A DNA stretch of 13,870 nucleotides from Clostridia bacterium (GTDB lineage Bacteria; Bacillota; Clostridia; Christensenellales; UBA1242). Under the pieces are notes generated by a model that searched no databases, was not told the DNA's origin, and was given only the letters and a program-made list of their open reading frames with translations. Within the stretch, counting starts at the first letter, position 1, and the number at the start of each line of letters is the position of its first letter. Shown piece after piece: positions 1 through 6,528 of this stretch. The stretch spans positions 1-13,870 of the forward strand of contig JAQUUD010000035.1 in the NCBI GenBank assembly GCA_028694075.1, read 5' to 3'. The position numbers were made by a program, and so were the translations under genes.

Positions 1-74
1 GCGAGCAATATAGCAACTAAAAGCATAATTAAGGTGAACTTAATGGCTTTTGATTTAACAACGCAAAAAGGCAT
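1..74 (-). CDS. N-terminal fragment of a membrane-anchored or secreted protein (runs off the left edge)
   Basis: Reading leftward from an ATG at 74, 24 codons remain before the window edge. They encode a short start (MPFCVVK), a few basic residues, then a hydrophobic run (FTLIMLLVAILL), which is the layout of a signal peptide or N-terminal membrane anchor. A strong Shine-Dalgarno GGGAGG sits at 82-87 (minus), 7 nt before the ATG. A 20-nt inverted repeat lies 5 nt further upstream. The product cannot be identified from 24 residues. The gene is real in the sense of start, ribosome site and signal-like N-terminus; its function is unknown. Confidence 0.6.
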   Translation of the reverse strand, partial: MPFCVVKSKAIKFTLIMLLVAILL

Positions 75-92
75 TAAATTTCCTCCCTTTTA

Positions 93-112
93 CTATAAGA
101 TAAATCTTATAG
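93..112 (-). repeat. 20-bp inverted repeat just upstream of a Shine-Dalgarno site
   Basis: Two perfect 9-bp arms (CTATAAGAT / ATCTTATAG) are separated by AA. The repeat begins 5 nt upstream of the GGGAGG site of the gene starting at 74. It could be an operator for a dimeric regulator or a short mRNA stem-loop close to the ribosome site. The sequence alone does not decide between these. The arms are mostly A/T, so chance is not excluded. Confidence 0.45.
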
Positions 113-399
113 ATAAGTAAAATTAAAATTAGATTGTATTTTGTTTAAAAATTTCGTTCTTTGTCGTATTTTCTTATAAAACTAATATATTAATGAAAAA
201 ATTTGATTATTCATAAATCTATAAATAATTTTCAATTTTATTTTATATTTTTATTTTAATTTTTTTTCAATTATCATCACTTAAAATTTTTTGGAATATG
301 ATTAATAATTTATTTAATAAAAAATTTAATATTTGCAATTAATCAAATATATTAATAAACTTGAAATATTTTTTAAAATTTGATTTGCTTTTCGGTTAT
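113..399. other. AT-rich intergenic region, no gene seen
   Basis: This stretch separates the desulfurase 3' end from the partial left-edge gene. It is almost entirely A and T, with stops in all frames and no credible ribosome site. It should contain the end of the desulfurase transcript and the promoter of the left-edge gene. I see no GC-bearing hairpin followed by a U-run. One loose inverted repeat (299-306 with 338-345, 8-bp A/T-rich arms) has no U-tract behind it on the minus strand. A TACAAT hexamer on the minus strand near 140-145 has no convincing -35 partner. Confidence 0.5.
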
Positions 400-1536
400 T
401 CAATATTTATCCGAGATGTCTTTAACTGCCCGAATTAACCTTGTTATATCAGCATAAGTTGTGTAATATGACATTGAAACTCTGACTGTGCCTTGCTCTA
501 ATGTGCCTAAATCTTTATGCTTTAAAGGTGCACAATGCAATCCACTTCTTACCATTATCCCATATTTTTTATCTAAAATATTGGAAACATCGCTGGAAAG
601 CATTTTACCTATATTAAAGCATAAAATGCCATTTGCATTGTCTGGGTGAGTATAAACTTTTATATGATTTATTTTTGATAATTCATAATTTAAAAACGTT
701 GTTAAATCTTCTTGTTTTTCACATATTTTATCAAAATTTTGGATCACAAATTTTAAACCAGCGCCTGCTCCAAATATATTCGGGGTAGGCAACGTTCCGC
801 TTTCAAAGCATTCAGGGGCAAACTTTGGTTGCTCAGCACTGAAAGATTCTGTGTCCGTCCCGCCGAATTTTATCGGCGTTAATTTTGTTTTTGAACTATA
901 TGCCAAAATGCCAACACCTTGCGGAGCATAAAGGGCTTTATGCGGAGAAAAAGCCAACAAATCAATGCGTTGTTTTAACATATCAATTTTTTTATGACCT
1001 ATGCTTTGAGCACCATCAACCAAAAACATTATGCCTTTCTCATAACACAATCTTCCAACTTCATCAATATCAGTTTCCATTCCATCAACATTTGAAAGAT
1101 GATTTACACAAATCAAATATGTGCTTGGTTTAATACATTTTTCAATGTCTGATGCCCTAATTTTATCATTTCTTTCAGGTTTTGCAACTGTAACATCAAT
1201 CAATCCACGATTTTTCAATTCAAAAATCGGACGAAGTACTGAATTATGATCATTGACTGTGCAAATTATATGCCCATCTTTTTGGCACGAGCCAAAAATT
1301 GCAAGATTTAAGGCTTCAGTGCACCCGCTTGTAAAAATCACATTCTCAGGATATTCAGCACCTATATAACTGCAAAAATCTGCCCTTATTTCTGCAACCC
1401 TCATTGCAGTTTTAATGCTAAACGAATGCCCACTCCTTCCCGGATTTGCACCGTATTTCAAAAAACATTCATTAACTGCATTTATAACTGATTTCGGCTT
1501 TGGGAACGATGTTGCACTATTATCCAAATATATCAT
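400..1536 (-). CDS. Cysteine desulfurase family protein (class V aminotransferase fold, EF2568-like subfamily)
   Basis: This 378-aa PLP enzyme is predicted to take sulfur (or selenium) from cysteine (or selenocysteine), leaving alanine and an enzyme persulfide. The N-terminus YLDNSATSFPKP is typical of the family. His97 in the NDHNS segment, Asp174 in VDGAQ and the PLP Schiff-base lysine Lys200 in SPHK are all in place. The catalytic cysteine is Cys335 in RSGLHC. Length matches the family. The short loop around the cysteine and the NSATSFPKP start resemble the EF2568-like group (TIGR01977) rather than housekeeping IscS/SufS, and no isc or suf scaffold gene is adjacent. The start is the ATG at 1536, with AAAGG at 1545-1549, 8 nt away. 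The divergent neighbour is a DUF3343 protein, a family often found near this desulfurase group and selenium genes, which suggests a joint S/Se delivery role (inference). The stop is TGA, arguing for the standard bacterial code. Confidence 0.93.
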   Translation of the reverse strand: MIYLDNSATSFPKPKSVINAVNECFLKYGANPGRSGHSFSIKTAMRVAEIRADFCSYIGAEYPENVIFTSGCTEALNLAIFGSCQKDGHIICTVNDHNSVLRPIFELKNRGLIDVTVAKPERNDKIRASDIEKCIKPSTYLICVNHLSNVDGMETDIDEVGRLCYEKGIMFLVDGAQSIGHKKIDMLKQRIDLLAFSPHKALYAPQGVGILAYSSKTKLTPIKFGGTDTESFSAEQPKFAPECFESGTLPTPNIFGAGAGLKFVIQNFDKICEKQEDLTTFLNYELSKINHIKVYTHPDNANGILCFNIGKMLSSDVSNILDKKYGIMVRSGLHCAPLKHKDLGTLEQGTVRVSMSYYTTYADITRLIRAVKDISDKY

Positions 1537-1576
1537 TTTCTTAACCTTTGTTTGTTTTTCCTAGTATAATGATATG

Positions 1577-1604
1577 ATTGTAAAATTTTTTTTGATTAAA
1601 GCAA
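1577..1604 (-). promoter_or_regulatory. Candidate sigma-A promoter for the cysteine desulfurase
   Basis: On the minus strand, TTGCTT (1599-1604) and TACAAT (1577-1582) are separated by 16 nt. Transcription would start near 1570 and give a leader of roughly 35 nt before the ATG at 1536. The match is reasonable but the region is AT-rich, so false hits are easy. Confidence 0.35.
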
Positions 1605-1622
1605 TTATATAAAAATTATAAT
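1592..1622 (+). promoter_or_regulatory. Candidate sigma-A promoter for the DUF3343 gene
   Basis: On the plus strand, TTGATT (1592-1597) and a perfect TATAAT (1617-1622) are separated by 19 nt, which is longer than optimal. Its -35 overlaps the region of the divergent desulfurase promoter, so the two genes may be coordinately controlled. Confidence 0.35.
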
Positions 1623-1658
1623 ATTTAACTTGTTTACCAAAATTCACAAGGAGCAAAA

Positions 1659-1880
1659 ATGGGATATACGTTAGCAGTTTTCAGAGCAAGAACACAAACA
1701 ATTTTGTTTGCCAATTTATTAAAATCATATAATATTCCCATTATAATCCTTGATACACCAAGAGATTTAAACATTTCCTGTGGTATTTCAGTAAAATTTG
1801 ATACTATCAATAAAGAAACAGCCGAATTATTAATAAAAAGACGCCGATTTGACAGTTTTGCTGGTTTTTTTGATTATTAA
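1659..1880 (+). CDS. DUF3343 family protein, putative Se/S carrier-like
   Basis: This 73-aa protein resembles the DUF3343 family (PF11823). The N-terminal half carries a helix-forming stretch (residues 12-25, QTILFANLLKSYNI), followed by a beta strand and the family-like TPRD...SCGISVKF segment, with a single cysteine at Cys41 in the SCG motif. The C-terminus continues through a short helix (residues 52-60) to a basic patch (KRRRF). The cysteine is a plausible persulfide or selenide acceptor (inference). AAGGAG at 1648-1653 lies 5 nt before the ATG. It is the only plus-strand gene and diverges from the cysteine desulfurase by 122 nt, which fits a donor/carrier partnership. No selD or selenium-dependent hydroxylase gene is visible in the window, so the selenium link is family-level only. 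Confidence 0.8.
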   Translation: MGYTLAVFRARTQTILFANLLKSYNIPIIILDTPRDLNISCGISVKFDTINKETAELLIKRRRFDSFAGFFDY

Positions 1881-1970
1881 TTAAAGAATTTAATTAATTA
1901 AAAATTATCCCTAAATAATATTTTACTCATTTTTTCCATTTATATAAACCTATTAATTAAAATTAAAATT

Positions 1971-2015
1971 AAAAAAAGAACTAATCGATTAATTAATAAA
2001 TTAAAAGATTAGTTC
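1971..2015 (-). terminator. Probable rho-independent terminator of the Ser/Asn-rich gene
   Basis: Perfect 9-bp arms lie at 1978-1986 and 2007-2015 (GAACTAATC / GATTAGTTC). Inside them is a second 6-bp A/T stem capped by a 4-nt loop. On the minus strand the stem is followed directly by seven U residues (1971-1977). It begins 25 nt after the stop codon of the gene ending at 2040. Only three of the nine outer pairs are G-C, so it is a weak-stem but well-formed terminator. The U-run exists only in the minus direction. Confidence 0.6.
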
Positions 2016-2039
2016 ATTTAAAGTGAGAACTATCCAGTT

Positions 2040-2360
2040 TTAATTTCTGCTGGATTTGTTTGCAGAGCTTTTTCTTGAATTGCTACTCCTGCTGGAATTA
2101 GCGCAAGAACCAGTTGACTCAGCATTGTTCCTGTTCGAATGGTTCGAACTTGACGAAGAATTTCTTTCATTTCTTGATGACTGACTCGAAGCATTTCTGT
2201 TTGAAGTATCATTTCTCGATGACTGACTCGAAGCATTTCTGTTTGAAGTATCATTTCTTGATGACTGACTTGAAGCATTTTTGTTTGAAGTGTCATTTCT
2301 TGATGATGATGAAGTATTCTGCTTTGATTCACTGGTACTCTTCTTATTTCTACCAAACAT
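2040..2360 (-). CDS. Small Ser/Asn/Arg-rich low-complexity protein with 14-aa tandem repeats
   Basis: This 106-aa protein consists almost entirely of Ser, Asn, Arg, Thr, Gln and Lys, with a single Cys (Cys86), one Phe and no membrane or signal segment. It should be basic and disordered. Residues about 22-63 contain three tandem copies of a 14-residue unit (NDTSNRNASSQSSR). I do not recognise a family. The start is taken as the ATG at 2360, which has AGGAGG (2369-2374) 8 nt upstream; a GTG at 2369 overlaps that site and cannot be used with it. The frame is supported by the repeat: of four positions that differ among the copies, three are synonymous third-codon changes and the fourth is Arg/Lys. 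A promoter and a GC-rich leader hairpin lie upstream and a terminator downstream, so it is probably monocistronic. Possible roles (spore or surface matrix, nucleic-acid binding) are speculation. Confidence 0.7.
   Translation of the reverse strand: MFGRNKKSTSESKQNTSSSSRNDTSNKNASSQSSRNDTSNRNASSQSSRNDTSNRNASSQSSRNERNSSSSSNHSNRNNAESTGSCANSSRSSNSRKSSANKSSRN
2168..2306. repeat. Three tandem 42-nt repeats plus a partial fourth, inside the Ser/Asn-rich gene
   Basis: Units occupy 2168-2209, 2210-2251 and 2252-2293, and the first 13 nt of another unit follow at 2294-2306. The copies differ at only four positions. The unit length is 14 codons, so copy number can change without a frameshift. The repeat keeps other frames open too, producing spurious overlapping ORFs on both strands. 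Confidence 0.9.
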
Positions 2361-2380
2361 TGTTTTCACCTCCTATAAGT

Positions 2381-2398
2381 CAAGGCGGGGTTGCCTTG
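2381..2398 (-). promoter_or_regulatory. GC-rich hairpin in the leader of the Ser/Asn-rich gene
   Basis: Perfect 6-bp arms CAAGGC / GCCTTG enclose a 6-nt loop (AACCCC on the minus strand). It is a conspicuous GC-rich patch in an otherwise A/T leader and ends 6 nt upstream of the AGGAGG site. It could stabilise the mRNA or tune translation. It has no U-tract, so it is not a classic terminator. Confidence 0.5.
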
Positions 2399-2426
2399 CA
2401 AATCTAGTATCTACAATTTTGATAAA

Positions 2427-2454
2427 ATAATACTTCTCACAGCCAAATTTACAA
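2427..2454 (-). promoter_or_regulatory. Candidate promoter of the Ser/Asn-rich gene
   Basis: On the minus strand, TTGTAA (2449-2454) and TATTAT (2427-2432) are separated by 16 nt. Transcription would begin near 2420, so the hairpin at 2381-2398 would lie in the 5' leader of about 60 nt. Both hexamers are imperfect. Confidence 0.35.
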
Positions 2455-2468
2455 ATTATTTTTTCTAA

Positions 2469-2484
2469 TTATTGAATTCAATAA
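2469..2484. repeat. 16-bp perfect palindrome between the PolC-like and Ser/Asn-rich genes
   Basis: TTATTGAATTCAATAA is a perfect palindrome with no spacer, 15 nt upstream of the candidate -35 box at 2449-2454. It has no U-run on either strand, so a terminator is unlikely. It could be an operator for a symmetric regulator. It is largely A/T and may be chance. Confidence 0.35.
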
Positions 2485-2520
2485 GAATAAAATTATTTAA
2501 TATTATAATTAAATATAAAA

Positions 2521-4065
2521 TTAATTTTGATTAAGTTTTAAAAGTACTTCTGCTGTTGCAAAAGCATCGTTGAAAGCACGGTGAGCATCAACAAGTTTTA
2601 TGCCAAGCAAATTAACAATTGTTTTCAATTTATAATTATAGGCACTCATTTTTTGTCTTACACAAATCAAAACATCTTGCACTTCATTTTCAAATTTTAA
2701 GCCAATTTCTCCTGCGACTTTTTCTACAAATTTCATATCAAAATTTACATTATATCCAGCAAGAATTGCACCTTTTGAAAACAAATAAAAATCTCTTATT
2801 GCGTTTTCTGCAGTCGGTGCATTTTCAACCATTTCATTCGTAATGCTGGTTATTTCAGTTATGAATGAACTAATTTTTTCTTTCGGCTTAATGAGTGTTT
2901 GAAATTTTTCAGTATATATTCCATCAACAATTTTTATTGCACCAATTTCAATAAGTTCGCAATTTTCAGCATCTATACCAGTTGTTTCAACATCATATAC
3001 GACAAATGTTTTATTGTTAATATTTTCGTTATAAGTTATTGAAGCATTAGTTCCAAATAATGAATTTTGCACCACGCTTAACAATCTTTCCGGCTTGACA
3101 ACATTAAAATCTTGGGGTTCATCTTGCTTGTCGACAATTATTTTGTTTTCTGGAATTTTACAAAGACTTAATTTATTAACAAACGCGGTCAAATGCCGTG
3201 CTTCTTTTTTTATATCACCCAGTATGATAACTTCATTGCCGTCGCATAATTTATCCATTTTTTGGACATTGCTTTTGGGGCAAAAATAAAGACAGTTGAT
3301 TTTTTTAGAACCTTCATTAAGCAAAAAACTATAATAAAACTTTTCAATTTCTTTATCTTGTTTTTTGCGTTTATATGATTTTTTTGTTAGATTTTCGATT
3401 TTACCGGCAAGGATAACCGAACTTTTATTACTTGTGATTTGCGCCAAGAATTCAGGCTGAGGCTCAATTTCGCCCCCTATAACTTTAATGATTTCTGATA
3501 CTTTATATCTTGGAGTGACTTTATAATCACTTAGTTTTTTTGTTATTTCTTCAATTTTGCCCTGCAATATCTTTGTATCATCTAGTTCATCGCCTTCAAA
3601 AAAATCAAATTCAAATTCTGCACAGAAACTTTTTAAAACTTCGTTTTTTAAATTTTGTTTTATCTCATCTTTATCATAAGTTTTTAAGTATTTTTCTGAA
3701 ATACCCAGTTTAACATTGACAACATTTTCGGATATATTAATGACAATATTTTTCGGTGTTATAAGGCTGGCAAGTGATGAATAAAGACTTTTAAGCGCAG
3801 ATAAAATTTGTTTTAAAATTAATTCTTTGTCAAGATAACTTTTCTTGAATTTTAAAATTATTCTTGAGTTAAGTTTCAAACTTTCAGTTAAAAATTTTAA
3901 AATTTTTTGTTTTTGTTCAGGGTTTATGTTCGTAATGCTTTGTGGATATAAAAAACTTATAGTGCAAATTTTTGCGCTTTTGTTATAAATAATGTCTATC
4001 GTTTTTAAATAAAAAAACTCATCAGAAAATTGTTTATTAATTTGAGCTGACAAAATATCCGTCAT
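2521..4065 (-). CDS. PolC-like protein: N-terminal domain, OB fold and DEDDh 3'-5' exonuclease, without PHP or polymerase
   Basis: This 514-aa protein is in the position where Bacillota carry polC. Residues about 1-190 resemble the PolC N-terminal domain and about 210-305 the PolC OB fold (GKIENLTKK... to ILGDIKKEARHLTAFVNKL). A 45-residue linker follows, then a complete DEDDh exonuclease (about 354-510): Asp358 and Glu360 in YDVETTG, Asp443 in NFD, His495 and Asp500 in HRAFND. All five catalytic residues are present, so proofreading-type exonuclease activity is expected. A normal PolC of about 1,440 aa has the exonuclease inserted in a PHP domain and continues into the polymerase. Here both PHP halves and the polymerase are missing and the protein stops 14 residues after the last catalytic Asp. 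The following 160 nt show no polymerase remnant. The start ATG at 4065 has AGGAG 7 nt upstream. It may load on the clamp-loader via the N-terminal domain (inference). Confidence 0.88.
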   Translation of the reverse strand: MTDILSAQINKQFSDEFFYLKTIDIIYNKSAKICTISFLYPQSITNINPEQKQKILKFLTESLKLNSRIILKFKKSYLDKELILKQILSALKSLYSSLASLITPKNIVINISENVVNVKLGISEKYLKTYDKDEIKQNLKNEVLKSFCAEFEFDFFEGDELDDTKILQGKIEEITKKLSDYKVTPRYKVSEIIKVIGGEIEPQPEFLAQITSNKSSVILAGKIENLTKKSYKRKKQDKEIEKFYYSFLLNEGSKKINCLYFCPKSNVQKMDKLCDGNEVIILGDIKKEARHLTAFVNKLSLCKIPENKIIVDKQDEPQDFNVVKPERLLSVVQNSLFGTNASITYNENINNKTFVVYDVETTGIDAENCELIEIGAIKIVDGIYTEKFQTLIKPKEKISSFITEITSITNEMVENAPTAENAIRDFYLFSKGAILAGYNVNFDMKFVEKVAGEIGLKFENEVQDVLICVRQKMSAYNYKLKTIVNLLGIKLVDAHRAFNDAFATAEVLLKLNQN

Positions 4066-4092
4066 TTAAACTCTCCTGATAAGTTTTTAATA

Positions 4093-4121
4093 TTTTTAAC
4101 ATATTTAATTTAAAAAATCAA
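4093..4121 (-). promoter_or_regulatory. Weak candidate promoter for the PolC-like gene
   Basis: On the minus strand, TTGATT (4116-4121) is followed after 17 nt by TAAAAA (4093-4098), preceded by TGT as in an extended -10. It lies in the 103-nt gap between rseP and the PolC-like gene. The background is so AT-rich that the match carries little weight; the gene may instead be read through from rseP. Confidence 0.25.
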
Positions 4122-4168
4122 TATGAAAACATAATTTTTTTTATTAAATATTGAATATAATTTTTAAT

Positions 4169-5263
4169 TTAACTCAAAAAATGAATTAAATCAATTAAAA
4201 TTACAAATGCAATTAAAATAACAAATCCAACAAAATGAATCACAGCCTCAACATTCCTGTTAATTGGTTTCCTTCTTATCCACTCGACCGAAGTGAATAG
4301 AATGTGCGAACCATCAAGTGCTGGGAACGGCAAGAGATTAAAGATTGCAAGATTGGCGGCAATTAAAGGCAAATATATGAACAATGCCGAAAAACTTTGC
4401 TGAACTGTTGTTGCAACTGTTGATATAACGGTCAAAGTTCCGCCCAATGCCGACAAAGGAAGTTGGAAAGTTATTAGAAGCCACAAGGTTTTTAAAACCA
4501 GCCAAATCAATCCGATTGTAAATGAGAAGCACTGCGCAAGTGCATCAATAAACGAAACTGGTTGGCTGGAAATTCCAAGCGTAATGCCGATTGCAGTAAC
4601 ATCAACTGGATTTTCTTCTTCATCAAATTGAGAGAGAGTTTGAACAAACACTTCAATTTCCATAATTTCATTTGTTTCATTTTTTTGAATTGTAAGAATA
4701 TAAGTGTTTCCTTCAACCATTTCAGTCATATTATCAATCGTGTTTCCCCAAATATAACTAATATCTTTTCCATCAATTTTTAAGATTTTATCATTTGCTT
4801 CAACCAATGCCAAACCAGAACTAGACTCCTGATATATTTCTTGAAACTGCGTGTTTATGTCAGTAATTACATAAACATTTCCGTAACCAAACGAAACCAG
4901 CAAAATAAATGAAAATATTATTGCTGATATAAAATTAAATGCCACCCCGCCGAAAAACACCAATATTCTTTTAAAAGGGTGCTTATTTGTGAAAAAATCT
5001 GGGTCATCTTTTTTAACTTGACCTTTCTCATCTTCCAAACCCTCTTCGCCATAAAATGCACAATAACCGCCAAGTGGCAAAATTCTAAGAGAAATTTTTT
5101 CACCCTTTTCGTTGGTTTTCTGCCAAATGACTTTACCGAAACCAATTGAGAATTCGGTAATTTTAAAACCTAGTTTTTTCCCGACAATATAATGCCCCAG
5201 TTCGTGAATTAGAACCATAAGCATAAGGACAATTATTGCAAGCAAGATATAAAAAACAATCAT
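4169..5263 (-). CDS. rseP: RseP/RasP-type site-2 intramembrane zinc metalloprotease (M50)
   Basis: This 364-aa membrane protease cleaves transmembrane segments of regulatory and signal-peptide substrates inside the membrane. The zinc motif HELGH (His20, Glu21, His24) lies in the first hydrophobic segment. The family FGGVAFN stretch is at about 104-110, a PDZ-like region at about 130-205, and the third zinc ligand is Asp317 in the NLLPFPALDG motif (309-318). Hydrophobic segments are seen at about 1-18, 98-126, 240-265, 295-312 and 338-362. Length agrees with the one-PDZ RasP form. AAAAGG lies 9 nt before the ATG at 5263. It sits between cdsA and the PolC-like gene; in Bacillus dxr precedes it and proS follows it, but neither is here. 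The 154-nt upstream gap holds no gene. Confidence 0.95.
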   Translation of the reverse strand: MIVFYILLAIIVLMLMVLIHELGHYIVGKKLGFKITEFSIGFGKVIWQKTNEKGEKISLRILPLGGYCAFYGEEGLEDEKGQVKKDDPDFFTNKHPFKRILVFFGGVAFNFISAIIFSFILLVSFGYGNVYVITDINTQFQEIYQESSSGLALVEANDKILKIDGKDISYIWGNTIDNMTEMVEGNTYILTIQKNETNEIMEIEVFVQTLSQFDEEENPVDVTAIGITLGISSQPVSFIDALAQCFSFTIGLIWLVLKTLWLLITFQLPLSALGGTLTVISTVATTVQQSFSALFIYLPLIAANLAIFNLLPFPALDGSHILFTSVEWIRRKPINRNVEAVIHFVGFVILIAFVILIDLIHFLS

Positions 5264-5417
5264 ATTTTTTGACCTTTTAATTCATTTGAAATTTTATTAA
5301 TTTTTGTTTATTTCAGATTATTCATTTTCAAACTTGTACTTTATTTTAATAATATATTATTTTTTTAAAGTGATTTTAATTCATTTATTTAAAAAACTTT
5401 AAATTTATCACAGTTTA

Positions 5418-6377
5418 TTAAAGCAAAAAAATTAAGAAGAATATAAGCACAACAGGCAAACTTGCGATGAAACTGTCAATTCTGTCAACCACTCCGCCGT
5501 GCCCAGGCAAGAAATTCGCAGAATCTTTAACTTTCGCTTTTCTCTTCATAAAACTTTCAAACAAATCGCCATAAACACAGGCAACTCCGCCAACAACACC
5601 AAGAACAGCAAAATGCCACCACTCTAATCCCAAACTTGTGAAAACAGGAGTTAAAATAGTATCGGCATTAAAAATTAAAAATAAAACCACTAAAATTAAG
5701 GCTGTCCATAAAACTCCGCCGATTGCCCCTGAGATTGTTTTCGCTTTTGAAATTTGCGGGCATAATTTTTTCCCGCCGATAAACCCACCCATTAAATAAG
5801 CGAATGTGTCGCACAAAAAAGGTATTAAAAATGAAACTGCCAAAACAAGCAAACTCAGCAGTCCATTAAAACCGCTTACATTCAACAAATATCCCAGTTC
5901 TTCAATGTGATTAAATAAAATCAAAATCATAAAAATTAAACTCGGATAAACAAAACCGATTAAAGTTTGTCCTGCTTTGTGAACAGAAAATTTCCATACG
6001 GAAGTTCTGATTTGCCTTATTCTCATTTCTTTTGTGGTTTCAGGTTTTTTAACATACGAGATTAAAATCGAAATAAACGCAAGCACGAACATTGTTAAAA
6101 CTGTTAAAAGCACAAACAAGTAAACAGGAATTTGCATTTTAATACTTAAAATTATTAGTGAATAAAGAAATACTGGAAAAATAGTAATTAAAAACTCATT
6201 ATTAAAAAGTCCCATTTTAGACAATATCTTTGAAAACTCTATTGCACCAATTATAGTTACAAGTCCTATAAAGATATCAAATATCCAAGTCTGCCCGATT
6301 ATTATTTTTGTTAAAAACATTATTGCAACAACAAAAATAATGCCCAATCCTGTTAAAAATCTTACTTTCATATTCAT
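5418..6377 (-). CDS. cdsA: Phosphatidate cytidylyltransferase (CDP-diglyceride synthase)
   Basis: This 319-aa polytopic membrane enzyme converts phosphatidic acid and CTP to CDP-diacylglycerol, the precursor of phosphatidylglycerol and cardiolipin. The full family signature lies at residues 275-301: SFMKRK, Lys284-Asp285, then LPGHGGVVDRID. The rest is a series of hydrophobic segments (about 6-28, 31-50, 62-80, 83-108, 140-156, 173-200, 215-235, 255-270, 303-319). It is about 50 residues longer than Bacillus CdsA, partly through a basic loop (110-135). GGAG lies 7 nt before the first ATG at 6377; a second in-frame ATG two codons later is less well placed. A TATAAT on the minus strand at 6512-6517 has only a poor -35 (GTGCAA) and may or may not be its promoter. 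The leader also contains a loose long hairpin (6448-6456 with 6483-6491). Confidence 0.95.
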   Translation of the reverse strand: MNMKVRFLTGLGIIFVVAIMFLTKIIIGQTWIFDIFIGLVTIIGAIEFSKILSKMGLFNNEFLITIFPVFLYSLIILSIKMQIPVYLFVLLTVLTMFVLAFISILISYVKKPETTKEMRIRQIRTSVWKFSVHKAGQTLIGFVYPSLIFMILILFNHIEELGYLLNVSGFNGLLSLLVLAVSFLIPFLCDTFAYLMGGFIGGKKLCPQISKAKTISGAIGGVLWTALILVVLFLIFNADTILTPVFTSLGLEWWHFAVLGVVGGVACVYGDLFESFMKRKAKVKDSANFLPGHGGVVDRIDSFIASLPVVLIFFLIFLL

Positions 6378-6528
6378 ATATTTTCTCCTTTAATTTGAAT
6401 GCTTTAAATATGTTTTTATTTAAAACATTTGGCAATTTTATTTCTAGCAAAACAATTTCAATTAAAATTTTAAACTTAATTTATTGTTTTGTATTTGCCT
6501 ACTTGAGTACCATTATATCAAAAAAAAA

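Noticed and set aside
1877..1897. Hairpin after the DUF3343 gene as a terminator
   Set aside because: The 9-bp arms are perfect but purely A/T and no U-run follows on the plus strand; in this composition such palindromes arise by chance.
2168..2306. Tandem 42-nt repeat as a CRISPR array
   Set aside because: The units are contiguous with no unique spacers between them and encode a protein.
2361..2369. GTG start giving a 109-aa form of the Ser/Asn-rich protein
   Set aside because: The GTG overlaps the AGGAGG ribosome site; the ATG at 2360 is spaced 8 nt from it.
2030..2407. Overlapping ORFs on both strands across the 42-nt repeat
   Set aside because: The repeat length is a multiple of three, which keeps other frames open. 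Only the Ser/Asn frame has a ribosome site and mostly synonymous repeat differences.
6448..6491. Long hairpin in the cdsA leader as a riboswitch or attenuator
   Set aside because: Arms of 9 bp are separated by 26 nt of A/T sequence with no U-run and no recognisable aptamer motif.
6512..6517. TATAAT as a promoter for cdsA
   Set aside because: The -35 region (GTGCAA at 17 nt) is poor and a T9 run fills most of the spacer; not strong enough for a separate feature.
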